Positions 8,458 through 17,473 of a DNA stretch of 64,000 bases are shown here, piece by piece; position 1 is the first letter of the stretch, and each line of letters begins with the position of its first letter. The stretch is from an uncultured Parolsenella sp. (GTDB lineage: Bacteria; Actinomycetota; Coriobacteriia; Coriobacteriales; Atopobiaceae): assembly GCA_934668375.1 (NCBI GenBank), contig CAKUNF010000008.1, forward strand, positions 15,083-79,082, written 5' to 3'. Both the position numbers and the translations under genes were made by a program. The notes beneath the pieces were generated by a model. It was not told the DNA's origin. It did no database searches and saw only the letters and a program-made list of their open reading frames with translations.

Positions 8458-11400
8458 GAGCACCTTCTCGAACTCCTGGGGCGGCATGGGTCGGTAGCAC
8501 CAGAAGCCCTGGACGTAGCGCGCACCTAGGTCGAGCGTGAGCTGCGCCTGCTCCCTCGTTTCCACGCCCTCCACGATGAGCGGCAGGTCCAAGGCGTGTC
8601 CCATGTCGATCACCGAGGCCATGATGCTGCTGTCTCGCGTGGCCTGCTCGCTCGAGTCGGCGGCGTTGGGGAGGAACTGGCGATCGAGCTTGATGACGTC
8701 CACGCCCACGTCGCCGAGCATGCTCAGCGAGGAGCGGCCCGTTCCAAAGTCGTCCATGAGCACGGTCACGCCCATCTCGTGCAGGCGCCTCGCAAAGCCC
8801 TCCAGCGCGCTCTGGTCCTGCATGTAGGCCGTCTCGGTTATCTCGACCTCAAGCAGGCGCGGGGGCAGGCGGTACTCCTCGACGAGCCCCTGGATGAACT
8901 CCGGGACGTCGAACGCAAGGATGTCGATGCGAGAGACGTTGATGGAGACGGGCACGGGCACGATGCCACGCGCGATGACGTCTCCCAGCCAGCGGGCGAC
9001 GAGCGACCACACGCGCTTGTCGAGCGTGACGACGAAGCCGTTCTTCTCCAGCACCGGGATGAACTCGGCGGGGGAGAGGCGACCGCCGTCCTTTGTCGCC
9101 CAGCGCACGAGCGCCTCTGCGCCAACGACCCGGCCCGTCTTGAGGTCGCACTGGGGTTGAAGGGCAAAGTAGATGCTGCCGTCCGCGATGGCGTACTGGA
9201 AGCTCGACAGCAGGGCGTGCTCGCGGCTGCGCTGCTCGTATGCCATAGGCTCGAAGAACGAGATCCTGTTCTTGAAGTCTGCCTTGGACTGCTGGTTGGC
9301 AAAGAGCGCCTTTGAGCAGTCGTCCATCGTGAGGGGCTTGCGCGGGTCAACGGGATAGACGCCGAACGAGGGTGAGAAGCCCAGCGAGTCGTCGAAGCGG
9401 CTGACGAGTTGGCGGATGCGCCCGTAGATGTCGTCGATGAGGACGCGGTCGAAGGGCATGTAGAGGCAGAAGTCGTCCTGGCCCCAGTAACCGGCAAGGA
9501 TGCCGCTCCTCTGCTCGAGGTCGGCGAGCTGGTGTCCCACGCCCGCGAGGAGCCGGTTGCCGGCCTCGGCGCCGTACCACTCGTTGAACAGGCGGAGGTT
9601 GCTGAGGTCGATCGCGACGAGGCACCTGATGGCCCCCGTGGCGGCCGCGTTGGCGCGGCTCGCAAGCTCGAGGAGGTCTTGGCCGCTCCTCAGGCCGGTG
9701 AGCTCGTTGACGCGCACGGGCGGCCTGAGCGCCGGCTCCTGCCCCGCCGGCGCGGCGAGTCCCCTCGCGGCGCGCGCCTTCGTGGCGAGCTCGCTTAGGA
9801 TGGCGAAGGGCTGGGAGGAGACCTCCTCGTAGTGGCTCCAGGAGGTGTCAGCCTCAAGGCGCAGGCTCTTGTCGGCGACATCGAAGGGCCTCTTGAGCTC
9901 GTCTGCCACCTCCTGGCAGAGCTGTCTGGTCTCCTGGGAGCTGAGGTAGGCGCCCACGATCACGAACTGCGTGCCGCGCGACCGGTAGGGGACGGCCTGC
10001 TTGTGGTGCGAGACGGACGCGATGCGCTTGGCGACGCAGGCGAGCAGGGCGTCGCCCGTCTCGTAGCCGTAGGTGGCGTTCACCTGGGCGAGGCCGTTGA
10101 TCTTGATTCCCACGAAGCCCGTGGGGCGCTGGAGGTGCCTGGCGTTGGCGATGGCGATGACGAGGCCGTGGATGTCCACGAAGCCCGTGGCGGGATCGGT
10201 GCTCTCCGCGACACTGCGGTTGGTGATGGTGCCCACGAACAGCGCCGGAGAGGCGCCCTCCGCGTCGAGCCTGAAGCCGCGGCACTCGCAGACGACGTAG
10301 TTGCCCTGGGCGTCGCGAGCGCGGTACTGCATGCTGTGACGGTGGGTGTCACCCGCGAACAGTCGCGAGATCTCTGCGACGTAGCCGGCGCGGTCATCGG
10401 GGTGGATGTGCTCGACCCAGATGTCGCCGGCATGGCTCATGTGGCCCGTGGGCAGGCCAAAGTCTCGCACCGCGTTGCTCGACCACAGCGACTCGTCATG
10501 GTCGATGTCGCAGACGAAGAAGTAGCGACCCTCGCTCGTCATGGCGAGCGCCTCGAAGATGCGCTCATCGATGCCGAAGGGGTTGTCGAACTCGGGCCTG
10601 TGGACGGGCGCCCCGTCCCCCTGCGTGACACGGTGCGTGAGCTTGTAGCGATACATCTTCTTGTCGGCGTCGATGATCATCTGGCGCTGGCTGTCGCCTG
10701 CGGCCGGGTCCACGCGCGAGCAGCCGTAGCTGAACGAGAAGGTCATGCGCCCGCTCGAGCGCGACTGCGCTATGAGCTGGTCGCGGCACTCCTCGAGGCG
10801 GTGGGCCAGCTCGTGCTCCGATGAGGCTTCCGAGACGAAGACGAACTCGTCCCCGCCGATGCGGAAGACGTCCTCGCCCTCCTGCCGGCGGAGCTTGAGC
10901 AGAAGGCTCGTCTGCTGGATGTAGCGGTTTCCCTCGGCGTGGCCTAGGTGGTCGTTGCAGCCCTTGAGGTGGTCGATGTCGATGAACGCCACCGTGAAGG
11001 GCTCGCCGTACTCCCAGAGCGCCTCGAGCGTGCGCTCGTAGTGGCGGCGGTTGCCCACGCCGGTGAGGGGGTCCGTGTTGGCGCTCTTCTCGAGTTCCAC
11101 GTGGCGGCGCTGCACCTCGCCGATCATGCGGTTGAGCATCTCGACGTACTCGCCCTGGCCGTCGAGCTGGGCCGTCCTGTCTGCGGCGACGAAACTCGTG
11201 CCAAGCGCCAGGAACTGGGCGAGGCTCTTGCGGACGTTCTCCAGGCTGGGGATGAGGGGGTTTTCGTGGTTCGTGTACTGCGAGCTGATGGCCTCGAGGT
11301 CGCCGCGGGCGAGGTCCTCGGCGAAGACGCGGCCCTCCTGGACGCAGGAGCCCAGGTAGACGAGGCGCTTGGCAAGGCGCTGGGCCTCGTCCGGCAGCTT

Positions 11401-11484
11401 GGTGAGGTCAAGCTCGGCGCGGTTTGGGTCGTCGAGCAGCGCGTTTACGTAGTCGAGCAGCGCGTTGATGCCGGTCTCGTCCAT
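8395..11484 (-). CDS. Cyclic di-GMP signalling protein: GGDEF-PAS-two degenerate GGDEF-like-EAL
   Basis: This 1029-residue cytoplasmic protein makes and/or breaks cyclic di-GMP. A helical N-terminus (1-140) leads to an intact diguanylate cyclase domain (DPLTGVGNRRHYERTLE; GGDEF at 210-214), then a PAS-like domain (about 275-395), two further GGDEF-fold segments whose signature motifs are degenerate (SRGTQF and WGQDDF), and a C-terminal EAL phosphodiesterase domain with Glu790 in EALVRW, EITET, DDFGTG and EGVET intact. No membrane segments are visible. ATG at 11484 (MDETGINALL) is chosen; the frame stays open further upstream but runs antisense through the neighbouring amidohydrolase. The degenerate modules may bind GTP or c-di-GMP allosterically. 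Output targets are not evident locally. Confidence 0.88.
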   Translation of the reverse strand: MDETGINALLDYVNALLDDPNRAELDLTKLPDEAQRLAKRLVYLGSCVQEGRVFAEDLARGDLEAISSQYTNHENPLIPSLENVRKSLAQFLALGTSFVAADRTAQLDGQGEYVEMLNRMIGEVQRRHVELEKSANTDPLTGVGNRRHYERTLEALWEYGEPFTVAFIDIDHLKGCNDHLGHAEGNRYIQQTSLLLKLRRQEGEDVFRIGGDEFVFVSEASSEHELAHRLEECRDQLIAQSRSSGRMTFSFSYGCSRVDPAAGDSQRQMIIDADKKMYRYKLTHRVTQGDGAPVHRPEFDNPFGIDERIFEALAMTSEGRYFFVCDIDHDESLWSSNAVRDFGLPTGHMSHAGDIWVEHIHPDDRAGYVAEISRLFAGDTHRHSMQYRARDAQGNYVVCECRGFRLDAEGASPALFVGTITNRSVAESTDPATGFVDIHGLVIAIANARHLQRPTGFVGIKINGLAQVNATYGYETGDALLACVAKRIASVSHHKQAVPYRSRGTQFVIVGAYLSSQETRQLCQEVADELKRPFDVADKSLRLEADTSWSHYEEVSSQPFAILSELATKARAARGLAAPAGQEPALRPPVRVNELTGLRSGQDLLELASRANAAATGAIRCLVAIDLSNLRLFNEWYGAEAGNRLLAGVGHQLADLEQRSGILAGYWGQDDFCLYMPFDRVLIDDIYGRIRQLVSRFDDSLGFSPSFGVYPVDPRKPLTMDDCSKALFANQQSKADFKNRISFFEPMAYEQRSREHALLSSFQYAIADGSIYFALQPQCDLKTGRVVGAEALVRWATKDGGRLSPAEFIPVLEKNGFVVTLDKRVWSLVARWLGDVIARGIVPVPVSINVSRIDILAFDVPEFIQGLVEEYRLPPRLLEVEITETAYMQDQSALEGFARRLHEMGVTVLMDDFGTGRSSLSMLGDVGVDVIKLDRQFLPNAADSSEQATRDSSIMASVIDMGHALDLPLIVEGVETREQAQLTLDLGARYVQGFWCYRPMPPQEFEKVLLDPGLVDLGGLLAPSERAEQ

Positions 11485-11543
11485 TGTTGTGGCCCCCTTG
11501 CCGAGTTTTTTCTCAAGCATAGGGCTTTGGGCGGAATCGGTTG

Positions 11544-12755
11544 CTACTCGGCGAGGAAGTCCACGGCGTACTGGGCGGCGAGCATGGAGCCGCGCACGAG
11601 CACGGACTCGTCGGGGTCGTAGTGGCTGGAGTGCTGCGGCCACACGCGACCGCTCGGGTCTGCCGTGCCGCTGCCGAGGAACACGAACACGCCGGGACGG
11701 CGGCGCAGGTACTCGGAGAAGTCCTCGCCGGGCATGGAGCCCTGGTAGCGCGTGAGGGCGTCTGCGCCCAGCACCTCGCAGGCGGCGCGTGCCGCGCGCT
11801 CGCTTGCCTCGGGCGTGTTGACGACGGTGCTGTGGGCCACCTCGTAGGAGAGCCTGGCCGTGCAGCCGAACGCCGCGGCCACCTCGCCGGCCATACGCTC
11901 CATGAGCTTGGGGATGCGCTCGTGGGCGTCCTCGTGGAACGTGCGCACGGTGCCCTCCATCCAGGCGCGGCCGGCCATGACGTTGCGTGCCGTGCCGCCG
12001 TGGAACTGGCCCACCGTCACCACGGCGGGCTCGAACGGGCTCATGTTGCGGCTCACGATGGCCTGCAGGCTCTCCACGATGGCCGCGCCCGCGAGCACGG
12101 CGTCCGCGCCCTGGTTGGGCATGGCGCCGTGGGCGCTGCGGCCCGTGACGTCGATGCGCCACCAGTCCGTGGCGGCCATGCGCGGCCCCGCCTCCACGGA
12201 TACCTTGCCTGCCGCGACGTCGCTCCAGATGTGCGTGCCGTAGACGCCGTCCACACCATCGAGCACGCCCGCCTCGATCATCGTCTTGGAGCCGTTGCCG
12301 CCCTCCTCGGCCGGCTGGAACACGAGGCGAACCTCGCCGCGCAGCTCGTCCGTGAGGCCGCGGAGCAGGCGGGCGGCTCCCAGCAGCATGGCGACGTGGC
12401 AGTCGTGGCCGCAGGCGTGCATGCGGCCCTCATTGACCGAGCAGAACGGCTCGCCGGTCTCCTCGGTCACGGGCAGGGCGTCGATGTCGGCGCGCAGCAT
12501 GAGGCGGCGGCGCGGCTGGCCGTTCTCGTCATAGGCGTCCGGGGCCTCTCCGCGCAGCGTGGCGACGACGCCGGTTGCCGTGGGCCGGGCGTAGGGGATG
12601 GAGAGGGCGTCCAGGTCCGCGCAGATCTGCTCGGTGGTGGCGCGCTCCTCGTAGGCGATCTCGGGGTGGGCGTGGTACCAGCGCCTGCGGTCGATGACGT
12701 AGTCGCTTGTCTCGGCTGCCGCCGCCTTGATCCTGTCCGCTGTCGTCCGCGCCAT
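11544..12755 (-). CDS. M20 family metallo-amidohydrolase (amidohydrolase/aminoacylase type)
   Basis: This 403-residue zinc-dependent hydrolase belongs to peptidase family M20D, which cleaves N-acyl amino acids such as hippurate or auxin conjugates. Metal-binding motifs are seen in order: HACGHDCHVAMLLG, the glutamate pair in AEEGGNGSK, MPGEDFSEYL and HSSHYDPDE near the C-terminus. ATG at 12755 (MARTTADRIK) follows AAGGGAG at normal spacing. It is a single cytoplasmic gene, 59 bases downstream of the start of the GGDEF/EAL gene on the same strand. The substrate cannot be decided from sequence. A 65-bp palindromic repeat sits just upstream. Confidence 0.88.
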   Translation of the reverse strand: MARTTADRIKAAAAETSDYVIDRRRWYHAHPEIAYEERATTEQICADLDALSIPYARPTATGVVATLRGEAPDAYDENGQPRRRLMLRADIDALPVTEETGEPFCSVNEGRMHACGHDCHVAMLLGAARLLRGLTDELRGEVRLVFQPAEEGGNGSKTMIEAGVLDGVDGVYGTHIWSDVAAGKVSVEAGPRMAATDWWRIDVTGRSAHGAMPNQGADAVLAGAAIVESLQAIVSRNMSPFEPAVVTVGQFHGGTARNVMAGRAWMEGTVRTFHEDAHERIPKLMERMAGEVAAAFGCTARLSYEVAHSTVVNTPEASERAARAACEVLGADALTRYQGSMPGEDFSEYLRRRPGVFVFLGSGTADPSGRVWPQHSSHYDPDESVLVRGSMLAAQYAVDFLAE

Positions 12756-12814
12756 CCTGCCGCTCCCTTGATTGTCTCGTCCAACCCCTCGCAGGGTAGC
12801 ACGCCCGCGGTTCT

Positions 12815-12879
12815 GGTGACAGTTTGACCCCGTCCCCAACTGTCACGGTGACACTTGGGGACGGGGTCAAACTGTCACC
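12815..12879. repeat. 65-bp palindromic intergenic repeat, copy A
   Basis: The element begins GGTGACAGTTTGACCCCGTC, ends with the reverse complement, and has an inner TGTCACGGTGACA dyad. An almost identical copy occurs at 44197-44261, where compensatory changes preserve pairing (AGTTTGAC/GTCAAACT here, AGATTGAC/GTCAATCT there). Both lie between genes. It resembles REP-type elements mobilised by IS200/RAYT transposases; no such transposase is in the window. Confidence 0.8.
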
Positions 12880-13050
12880 GCGGCCGACGCCCGCGCGCGA
12901 TGCGTGGCGAAACCGTCCGGTAATCCTCGCACGCGACGGCTGCGCTATCATGTGACCTTGCGCGAACGCCCACGCTGTCTACGGGGCCGTTCGCCGTCTG
13001 AGGGCTTGCCATCCGCCCCGACACGGGATGGCACAGACGAGAGGAATCAC

Positions 13051-14892
13051 ATGCAAGACACCAGCACCACCCCCGCCGTGGAGGCCCAGGCCGCAAGCGC
13101 CTTCGCCGCCGAGACCGAGGCCATGCACGAGCACTCCATGCACACGCGCACGGCCGGCGAGCTGCGCCGCGAGAACATCGGCGAGGAGGTCACGCTCACG
13201 GGCTGGGTGTGGCGTCGTCGCGACCACGGCGGGCTCATCTTCGTCGACCTGCGCGACCGCTCCGGCATGACGCAGTGCACGTTCGACCCCGAGCACTCCG
13301 GCGGCACGGCGTTCCACGCCGCCGAGGTCATCCGCACCGAGTGGCCCATCCGCGTCCACGGCGTCGTGCGCGGCCGTGACGAGGAGACGGTCAACCCCAA
13401 GCTCCCCACGGGCGAGGTCGAGGTCTGCGTTGACACCATCGAGGTGCTCAACCGCTCCAAGACGCCCCCGTTCCAGATCGAGGACGGCATCGACACGTCC
13501 GAGGACACGCGCCTGCGCTATCGCTACCTCGACATCCGCAGGCCCGAGATGATGGCCAACCTGAAGCTCCGCTCCGACTTCACGTTCGCCATTCGCGAGG
13601 CGCTCCACAAGCGCGCGTTCATGGAGGTCGAGACGCCCTCCCTGTTCAAGTCCACGCCCGAGGGCGCACGCGACTTCCTCGTGCCGTGCCGCATCCAGCC
13701 CGGCCACTTCTACGCGCTGCCGCAGAGCCCGCAGCTGCTCAAGCAGCTGCTCATGGTGGGCGGCGTGGAGCGCTACTACCAGGTTGCCAAGTGCTTCCGC
13801 GACGAGGACCTGCGCGCCGATCGCCAGCCCGAGTTCACGCAGGTGGACATCGAGATGAGCTTCGTTGACCAGGATGACGTCATGGACGCCCTCGAGGACG
13901 TGCTGCGCGACGCCTTCGCCAAGATGGGCGTGGAGCTGCCCTGCCCGCTGCGCCGCATGCAGTACTGGGACGCCATGGACACCTATGGCATCGACAAGCC
14001 CGACACGCGCTACGGCATGACGCTCAAGGACGTCACGGACATCTTCGTGAACTCCAAGTTCAAGGTGTTCTCGAGTGCCGCGAACGCCGAGGGCTCCGTG
14101 GTCAAGTGCATCAACGCCAAGGGTGCGGGCACGTGGCCGCGCGCCCAGATCGACAAGCTCGAGGACGTCGCCAAGACGTTTGGCGCCAAGGGCCTGGCCT
14201 GGATCGCCTTCCGCGAGGACGGCTCCATCAACAGCCCGATCGTCAAGTTCTTCTCCGACGAGGAGATGGCGGCTCTCCGCGAGCGCGCCGAGGTGGAGCC
14301 CGGCGACCTCGTGATGTTTGCCGCCGGTCCGCGCCTTGCCTCCGACGAGATTCTCGGCGGTATGCGCTGCCACATGGCCGACGCCCTGAATGTGCCGCGC
14401 GAGGGCCACGACTTCCTGTGGGTCGTCAACTTCCCGCTGTTCCACTGGGACGAGGAGCGTAAGGCCTACGCGGCCGAGCACCAGCCGTTCACGCTGCCCA
14501 CGGAGAGCGACGTCGAGAAGATCAAGGCCGACCCGCTGGCTGCCGGTAGCTACACGTATGACTTCGTCATGGACGGCTACGAGGCCGGTGGTGGCGGCAT
14601 GCGCATCCACGATGCCGCCATGCAGGAGGCCATGCTCGAGCTACTCGGCTTCACGCCGGAGCGTGCCCGCGAGCAGTTTGGCTTCGTCATGGAGGCGCTC
14701 GAGTTTGGCGCGCCTCCCATGGGCGGCTTTGCCCTGGGCCTCGACCGCGTGTGCATGCTGCTCACCGGCTCGGACTCCATCCGCGAGGTCATGGCGTTCC
14801 CGAAGACCTCGAGCGGCTCGGACCTTATGAGCGACGCGCCTGGCGAGGTCTCTGCCAAGCAGCTCAAGGAGGTCAGCATCCGACCGCTGTAA
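13051..14892 (+). CDS. aspS: Aspartyl-tRNA synthetase (bacterial type)
   Basis: This 613-residue class II synthetase charges tRNA with aspartate. It contains an N-terminal OB-fold anticodon-binding domain (LTGWVWRRRDHGGLIFVDLR), class II motif 2 in YYQVAKCFRDEDLRADRQPE, a bacterial GAD insertion (about residues 320-460) and motif 3 in GGFALGLDRVCML, ending with the SGSDLMSDAP segment usual for bacterial AspRS. ATG at 13051 has GAGAGG upstream; an Ala/Glu-rich leader of ~30 residues precedes the conserved region. A small hairpin (GCCATCC at 13008, GGATGGC at 13026) sits before the ribosome-binding site. Whether it is discriminating or also charges tRNA-Asn depends on whether AsnRS or GatCAB exists elsewhere. 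Confidence 0.97.
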   Translation: MQDTSTTPAVEAQAASAFAAETEAMHEHSMHTRTAGELRRENIGEEVTLTGWVWRRRDHGGLIFVDLRDRSGMTQCTFDPEHSGGTAFHAAEVIRTEWPIRVHGVVRGRDEETVNPKLPTGEVEVCVDTIEVLNRSKTPPFQIEDGIDTSEDTRLRYRYLDIRRPEMMANLKLRSDFTFAIREALHKRAFMEVETPSLFKSTPEGARDFLVPCRIQPGHFYALPQSPQLLKQLLMVGGVERYYQVAKCFRDEDLRADRQPEFTQVDIEMSFVDQDDVMDALEDVLRDAFAKMGVELPCPLRRMQYWDAMDTYGIDKPDTRYGMTLKDVTDIFVNSKFKVFSSAANAEGSVVKCINAKGAGTWPRAQIDKLEDVAKTFGAKGLAWIAFREDGSINSPIVKFFSDEEMAALRERAEVEPGDLVMFAAGPRLASDEILGGMRCHMADALNVPREGHDFLWVVNFPLFHWDEERKAYAAEHQPFTLPTESDVEKIKADPLAAGSYTYDFVMDGYEAGGGGMRIHDAAMQEAMLELLGFTPERAREQFGFVMEALEFGAPPMGGFALGLDRVCMLLTGSDSIREVMAFPKTSSGSDLMSDAPGEVSAKQLKEVSIRPL

Positions 14893-14916
14893 GTGACGGG
14901 ACAGATTTGCCTGTGT

Positions 14917-14949
14917 GGAGGGCCCAGCGAGCGCTGGGCCCTCCTTTTT
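14917..14949 (+). terminator. Rho-independent terminator of aspS
   Basis: An 11-bp GC-rich stem, GGAGGGCCCAG paired with CTGGGCCCTCC, is followed directly by TTTTT. It starts 25 bases after the aspS stop. Confidence 0.92.
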
Positions 14950-15054
14950 GTGGCCATGGTGGGTGGCTGCGCTGCCGGCGAGGGCGGTCAAATCGGTTGG
15001 CGAGTCGGAATTTGCAAAAATCGGGCGCGGTTCGTGCGATTGAAATGGGGTTGA

Positions 15055-15247
15055 TGGCATAAAACCAATCGATTGTGCGGATGAAGGCTCGAATTGAGTA
15101 CCGGGCGTGCCTTCGCTCTCAAAGATTCCGAACAAATAGATAGATTCGTTCGGAATTGTCTGACTTGGAGGCCGGCTGGGTGCACAAACCTATTGTGATC
15201 TTTGCAATTTCTGACACTGCACCGCACACTCGATTGGTTTTGTGACA
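15055..15247. repeat. ~192-bp terminal-inverted-repeat element, copy 1
   Basis: The ends are near-perfect inverted repeats of about 25 bases (left TGGCATAAAACCAATCGA, right TCGATTGGTTTTGTGACA). An internal dyad TTCCGAAC/GTTCGGAA lies 71 bases from the left end. Related copies lie at 38939-39132 and, inverted, at 48254-48444. It has no coding capacity and no clear target-site duplication. It is best described as a MITE-like non-autonomous element; a structured RNA or regulatory role is an alternative. The remaining sequence between aspS and the LPQTG gene contains no supported gene. Confidence 0.7.
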
Positions 15248-15390
15248 CATTGGGCATCGCGAAGCCTCGGCGGGCGCGCCTGGCCATGACGTTTCCCTTA
15301 CGAGAGTGTGGCGGGCGCGTGACGCGCGTCCCCTAATATCTGGACTCGTACGCGTGAATGAGCGGATACGGATTCAAGGGGAGATGCGCT

Positions 15391-15638
15391 ATGAAATTCA
15401 AGAATGCACTTGTTGCCGTTGCATCGACAGCGCTCGTGGTGGCGTCCACGGCTCTGCCTGCGATGGCAGCTGCCGAGGAGACTGCTCCGGGCGAGGCCGC
15501 CGTTGCCGTTCAGGCCGCCGGAAGGCGCTGCCCCAGACCGGTGACAACGCGCTGGCCATCGTCGGCCTGTTCGGTGTCGCTGGCGCCGCCACCGTGGCCA
15601 TGGGCGCTGCGGCCAAGCGCTGTAGCGGGGACTGCTAG
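15391..15638 (+). pseudogene. Small LPQTG cell-wall-anchored protein, frameshifted
   Basis: ATG at 15391, with AAGGGGAG upstream, opens a signal peptide (MKFKNALVAVASTALVV to ALPAMAAAEE). After about 45 codons the frame runs on into unrelated sequence, while the adjacent frame encodes KALPQTGDNALAIVGLFG, a hydrophobic helix and the tail AAAKRCSGDC, a complete sortase A sorting signal. Restoring one missing base near 15515-15525 would give a protein of about 83 residues. This is either a real one-base deletion or a sequence error. A protein this short would be mostly signal and anchor, so it may be a small surface peptide. No sortase gene is present in the window. Confidence 0.72.
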
Positions 15639-15662
15639 CCAGACCAGCTCCAGGGAAAAATC

Positions 15663-15698
15663 CGGGCCGCTCCTCGGGCGCGAGGGGCGGCCCGTTTC
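15663..15698. terminator. Bidirectional terminator between convergent genes
   Basis: A 14-bp stem, CGGGCCGCTCCTCG paired with CGAGGGGCGGCCCG, is followed by TTTCT on the + strand and is preceded by AAAAAT, which reads as a T-tract on the - strand. It would serve both the LPQTG gene and the flippase gene. Confidence 0.82.
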
Positions 15699-15745
15699 TG
15701 TTCGCGGTGTTCGAAGGCGTTGGCGATGACGCCCCGCACCCGGCC

Positions 15746-17284
15746 CTACTCTGCCGGCTCGCCCTTGCTCTCGCGCGTGCGGTAGCTCTTCAGCGTCTCG
15801 GAGAGCTCGGCGTGAATGGACAGGTACTCGGTCACAAGCAGCACGAGCAGGATGCACATGACGATGAGGTAGCCCAGAACGGCACCCGTGAGCCCGGTGA
15901 AGCCAATGAGCAGCGGCGGGATGAACAGCGAGAAGCCAAGCGTGAGCAGGTAGACGCGCGTGACGGCCTTCTGGCGACGCAGCACCGTGATGATCTGGTA
16001 CAGGAAGTCGATTGCCGCGCAGACGCCGCCCGTGGCCACCATGACGTAGCACAGGCCGCGGAACTGCTCGAAGTCCACGCCGTACAGGAAGCTCATGACC
16101 GGGATGCCGACGGTGCCCATGACCACGGCAACGCCTCCCGTGAGTGCCACGATGATGGCGAGTACGGCAAGCACGATGAGGTCGAAGCGGCCGCGTCGCT
16201 TGGGATCCGCCCAGATCTCGGCGAGGCGCATGAGCTGCGGCTTGTAGATGAAGCCGATGACCATGATGATGATGTGGGCGGGCGAGAACAGCGCGTTGAA
16301 GTACAGCTGGTTGTCGTAGGACAGCACACCCTCCATGGAGAACTTGGGCATGTTGTCGATGAGGTTGTACAGGAACAGGGCCACGAACAGCGGGAAGCAC
16401 TGGACGAACAGGTCCTTGACGCTCGCAATCGAGAGCTTGGCGCTCTTGGGCGTCTCGAAGTAGGTGAGCGGCAGCGTGAGCAGTACGAACGAGGCCACGG
16501 ACGCCACGGCCATCGCGATGCCCGCCGCGCCGATGCTCCTCGTGATGAGGATGAGCACACAGTAGGCGACGATGACGGCCGCCGAGCGGATTGCCTGGGA
16601 GATGCCAGCGAGGTAGAGCTTGTCCATCTGCTGGAGTCGGCCCTCGTAGACGTCGGCGAGGCCGTCGATGGCACGGTAGACGAACATGCCCATGCACAGC
16701 GTGAACATCTGCGGGTCATAGCCGCGCAGCTGACAGTACAGGATGCCCACGATGAGCATGACGATGCACGTGAGCACGCGGTTTGCCTGGTAGTCCGCAA
16801 ACGAGTGCCTCTCGGCGAGGTCGGAGACCTGGAACGTTCGCACGCCGTAGTTGGCGATGAACAGAAGCAGCGTTCCCGTTACGAACGCCATGGAGAAGCG
16901 GCCTGCCTGCTCCACGCCCACGAGCTGCGTGGTCACCACGGAGAGCACGGGGAACACGACGCCCCAGGCGCCGAGGCCCACGGAGTTCCAGATGTAGTCA
17001 CGCGTGGTGTTGTGAGCGGCATACTGCTCCGTCTGGCTCGAGAGCGAGCCGGAGTACACGGCGCCGATGAGACGGTTCCACCAGTTGCCCACGAGCATGC
17101 CCAGGCGGCTTGGCCTCTTGGCGCGTCGCGGGCGCTCGCTCGTGCGCTCCCTGCGAGCGTCAGAGCGTCCGCGCGGGCGGCGCTTCTGCTCCGTGCCGTC
17201 GTGGCGCCCCTCGCCGCTTCGCGCATGTCTGCGCTCGGCGGGCCGGACCTGCGCGTCAGCGCCTCTCTTGAACGGGTTGTCCAT
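15746..17284 (-). CDS. Polysaccharide flippase-like membrane protein (Wzx/MATE-like, MOP superfamily)
   Basis: This 512-residue protein has about 12-14 membrane helices spread over residues 60-490, with the pattern of O-antigen/teichoic-acid flippases of the MOP exporter superfamily (early YIWNSVGLGAWGVVFPVLSV, repeated paired helices). A strongly basic, Arg-rich 55-residue N-terminal extension precedes the first helix; it is unusual in length and probably cytoplasmic. It would move a lipid-linked saccharide across the membrane. It stands alone, with no glycosyltransferase genes beside it, so its substrate is unknown. The start at 17284 (MDNPFKRG) is the longest plausible one; a shorter start inside the basic leader cannot be excluded. 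Confidence 0.78.
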   Translation of the reverse strand: MDNPFKRGADAQVRPAERRHARSGEGRHDGTEQKRRPRGRSDARRERTSERPRRAKRPSRLGMLVGNWWNRLIGAVYSGSLSSQTEQYAAHNTTRDYIWNSVGLGAWGVVFPVLSVVTTQLVGVEQAGRFSMAFVTGTLLLFIANYGVRTFQVSDLAERHSFADYQANRVLTCIVMLIVGILYCQLRGYDPQMFTLCMGMFVYRAIDGLADVYEGRLQQMDKLYLAGISQAIRSAAVIVAYCVLILITRSIGAAGIAMAVASVASFVLLTLPLTYFETPKSAKLSIASVKDLFVQCFPLFVALFLYNLIDNMPKFSMEGVLSYDNQLYFNALFSPAHIIIMVIGFIYKPQLMRLAEIWADPKRRGRFDLIVLAVLAIIVALTGGVAVVMGTVGIPVMSFLYGVDFEQFRGLCYVMVATGGVCAAIDFLYQIITVLRRQKAVTRVYLLTLGFSLFIPPLLIGFTGLTGAVLGYLIVMCILLVLLVTEYLSIHAELSETLKSYRTRESKGEPAE

Positions 17285-17473
17285 CCGCGTCTCCCTCGTC
17301 TTCGCTAAGCTCTCATTCTACCCAAGCCAGCGAGACGGCCACGGCGGGCGGCCGCGCCCAAGTCCGCCGCGAGTGCCTGTGCGGGTGCCGGCGGAGCCTG
17401 GAGAAAACATTCCGCAGCCGCGCCCTATGCGGCGAGGACGTTTTCGAAAGGCTTCGTCGCCCCCCCGTGAGCC

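Noticed and set aside
11485..12162. A possible N-terminal extension of the GGDEF/EAL protein through this open frame
   Set aside because: The extension lies antisense-free but out of frame within the M20 amidohydrolase gene and is Arg/Pro-rich shadow sequence; MDETGINALL at 11484 is a natural start.
12880..13050. T-box or other riboswitch upstream of aspS
   Set aside because: Only one small hairpin is present; no T-box sequence, specifier loop or terminator/antiterminator pair is visible, and the leader is too short.
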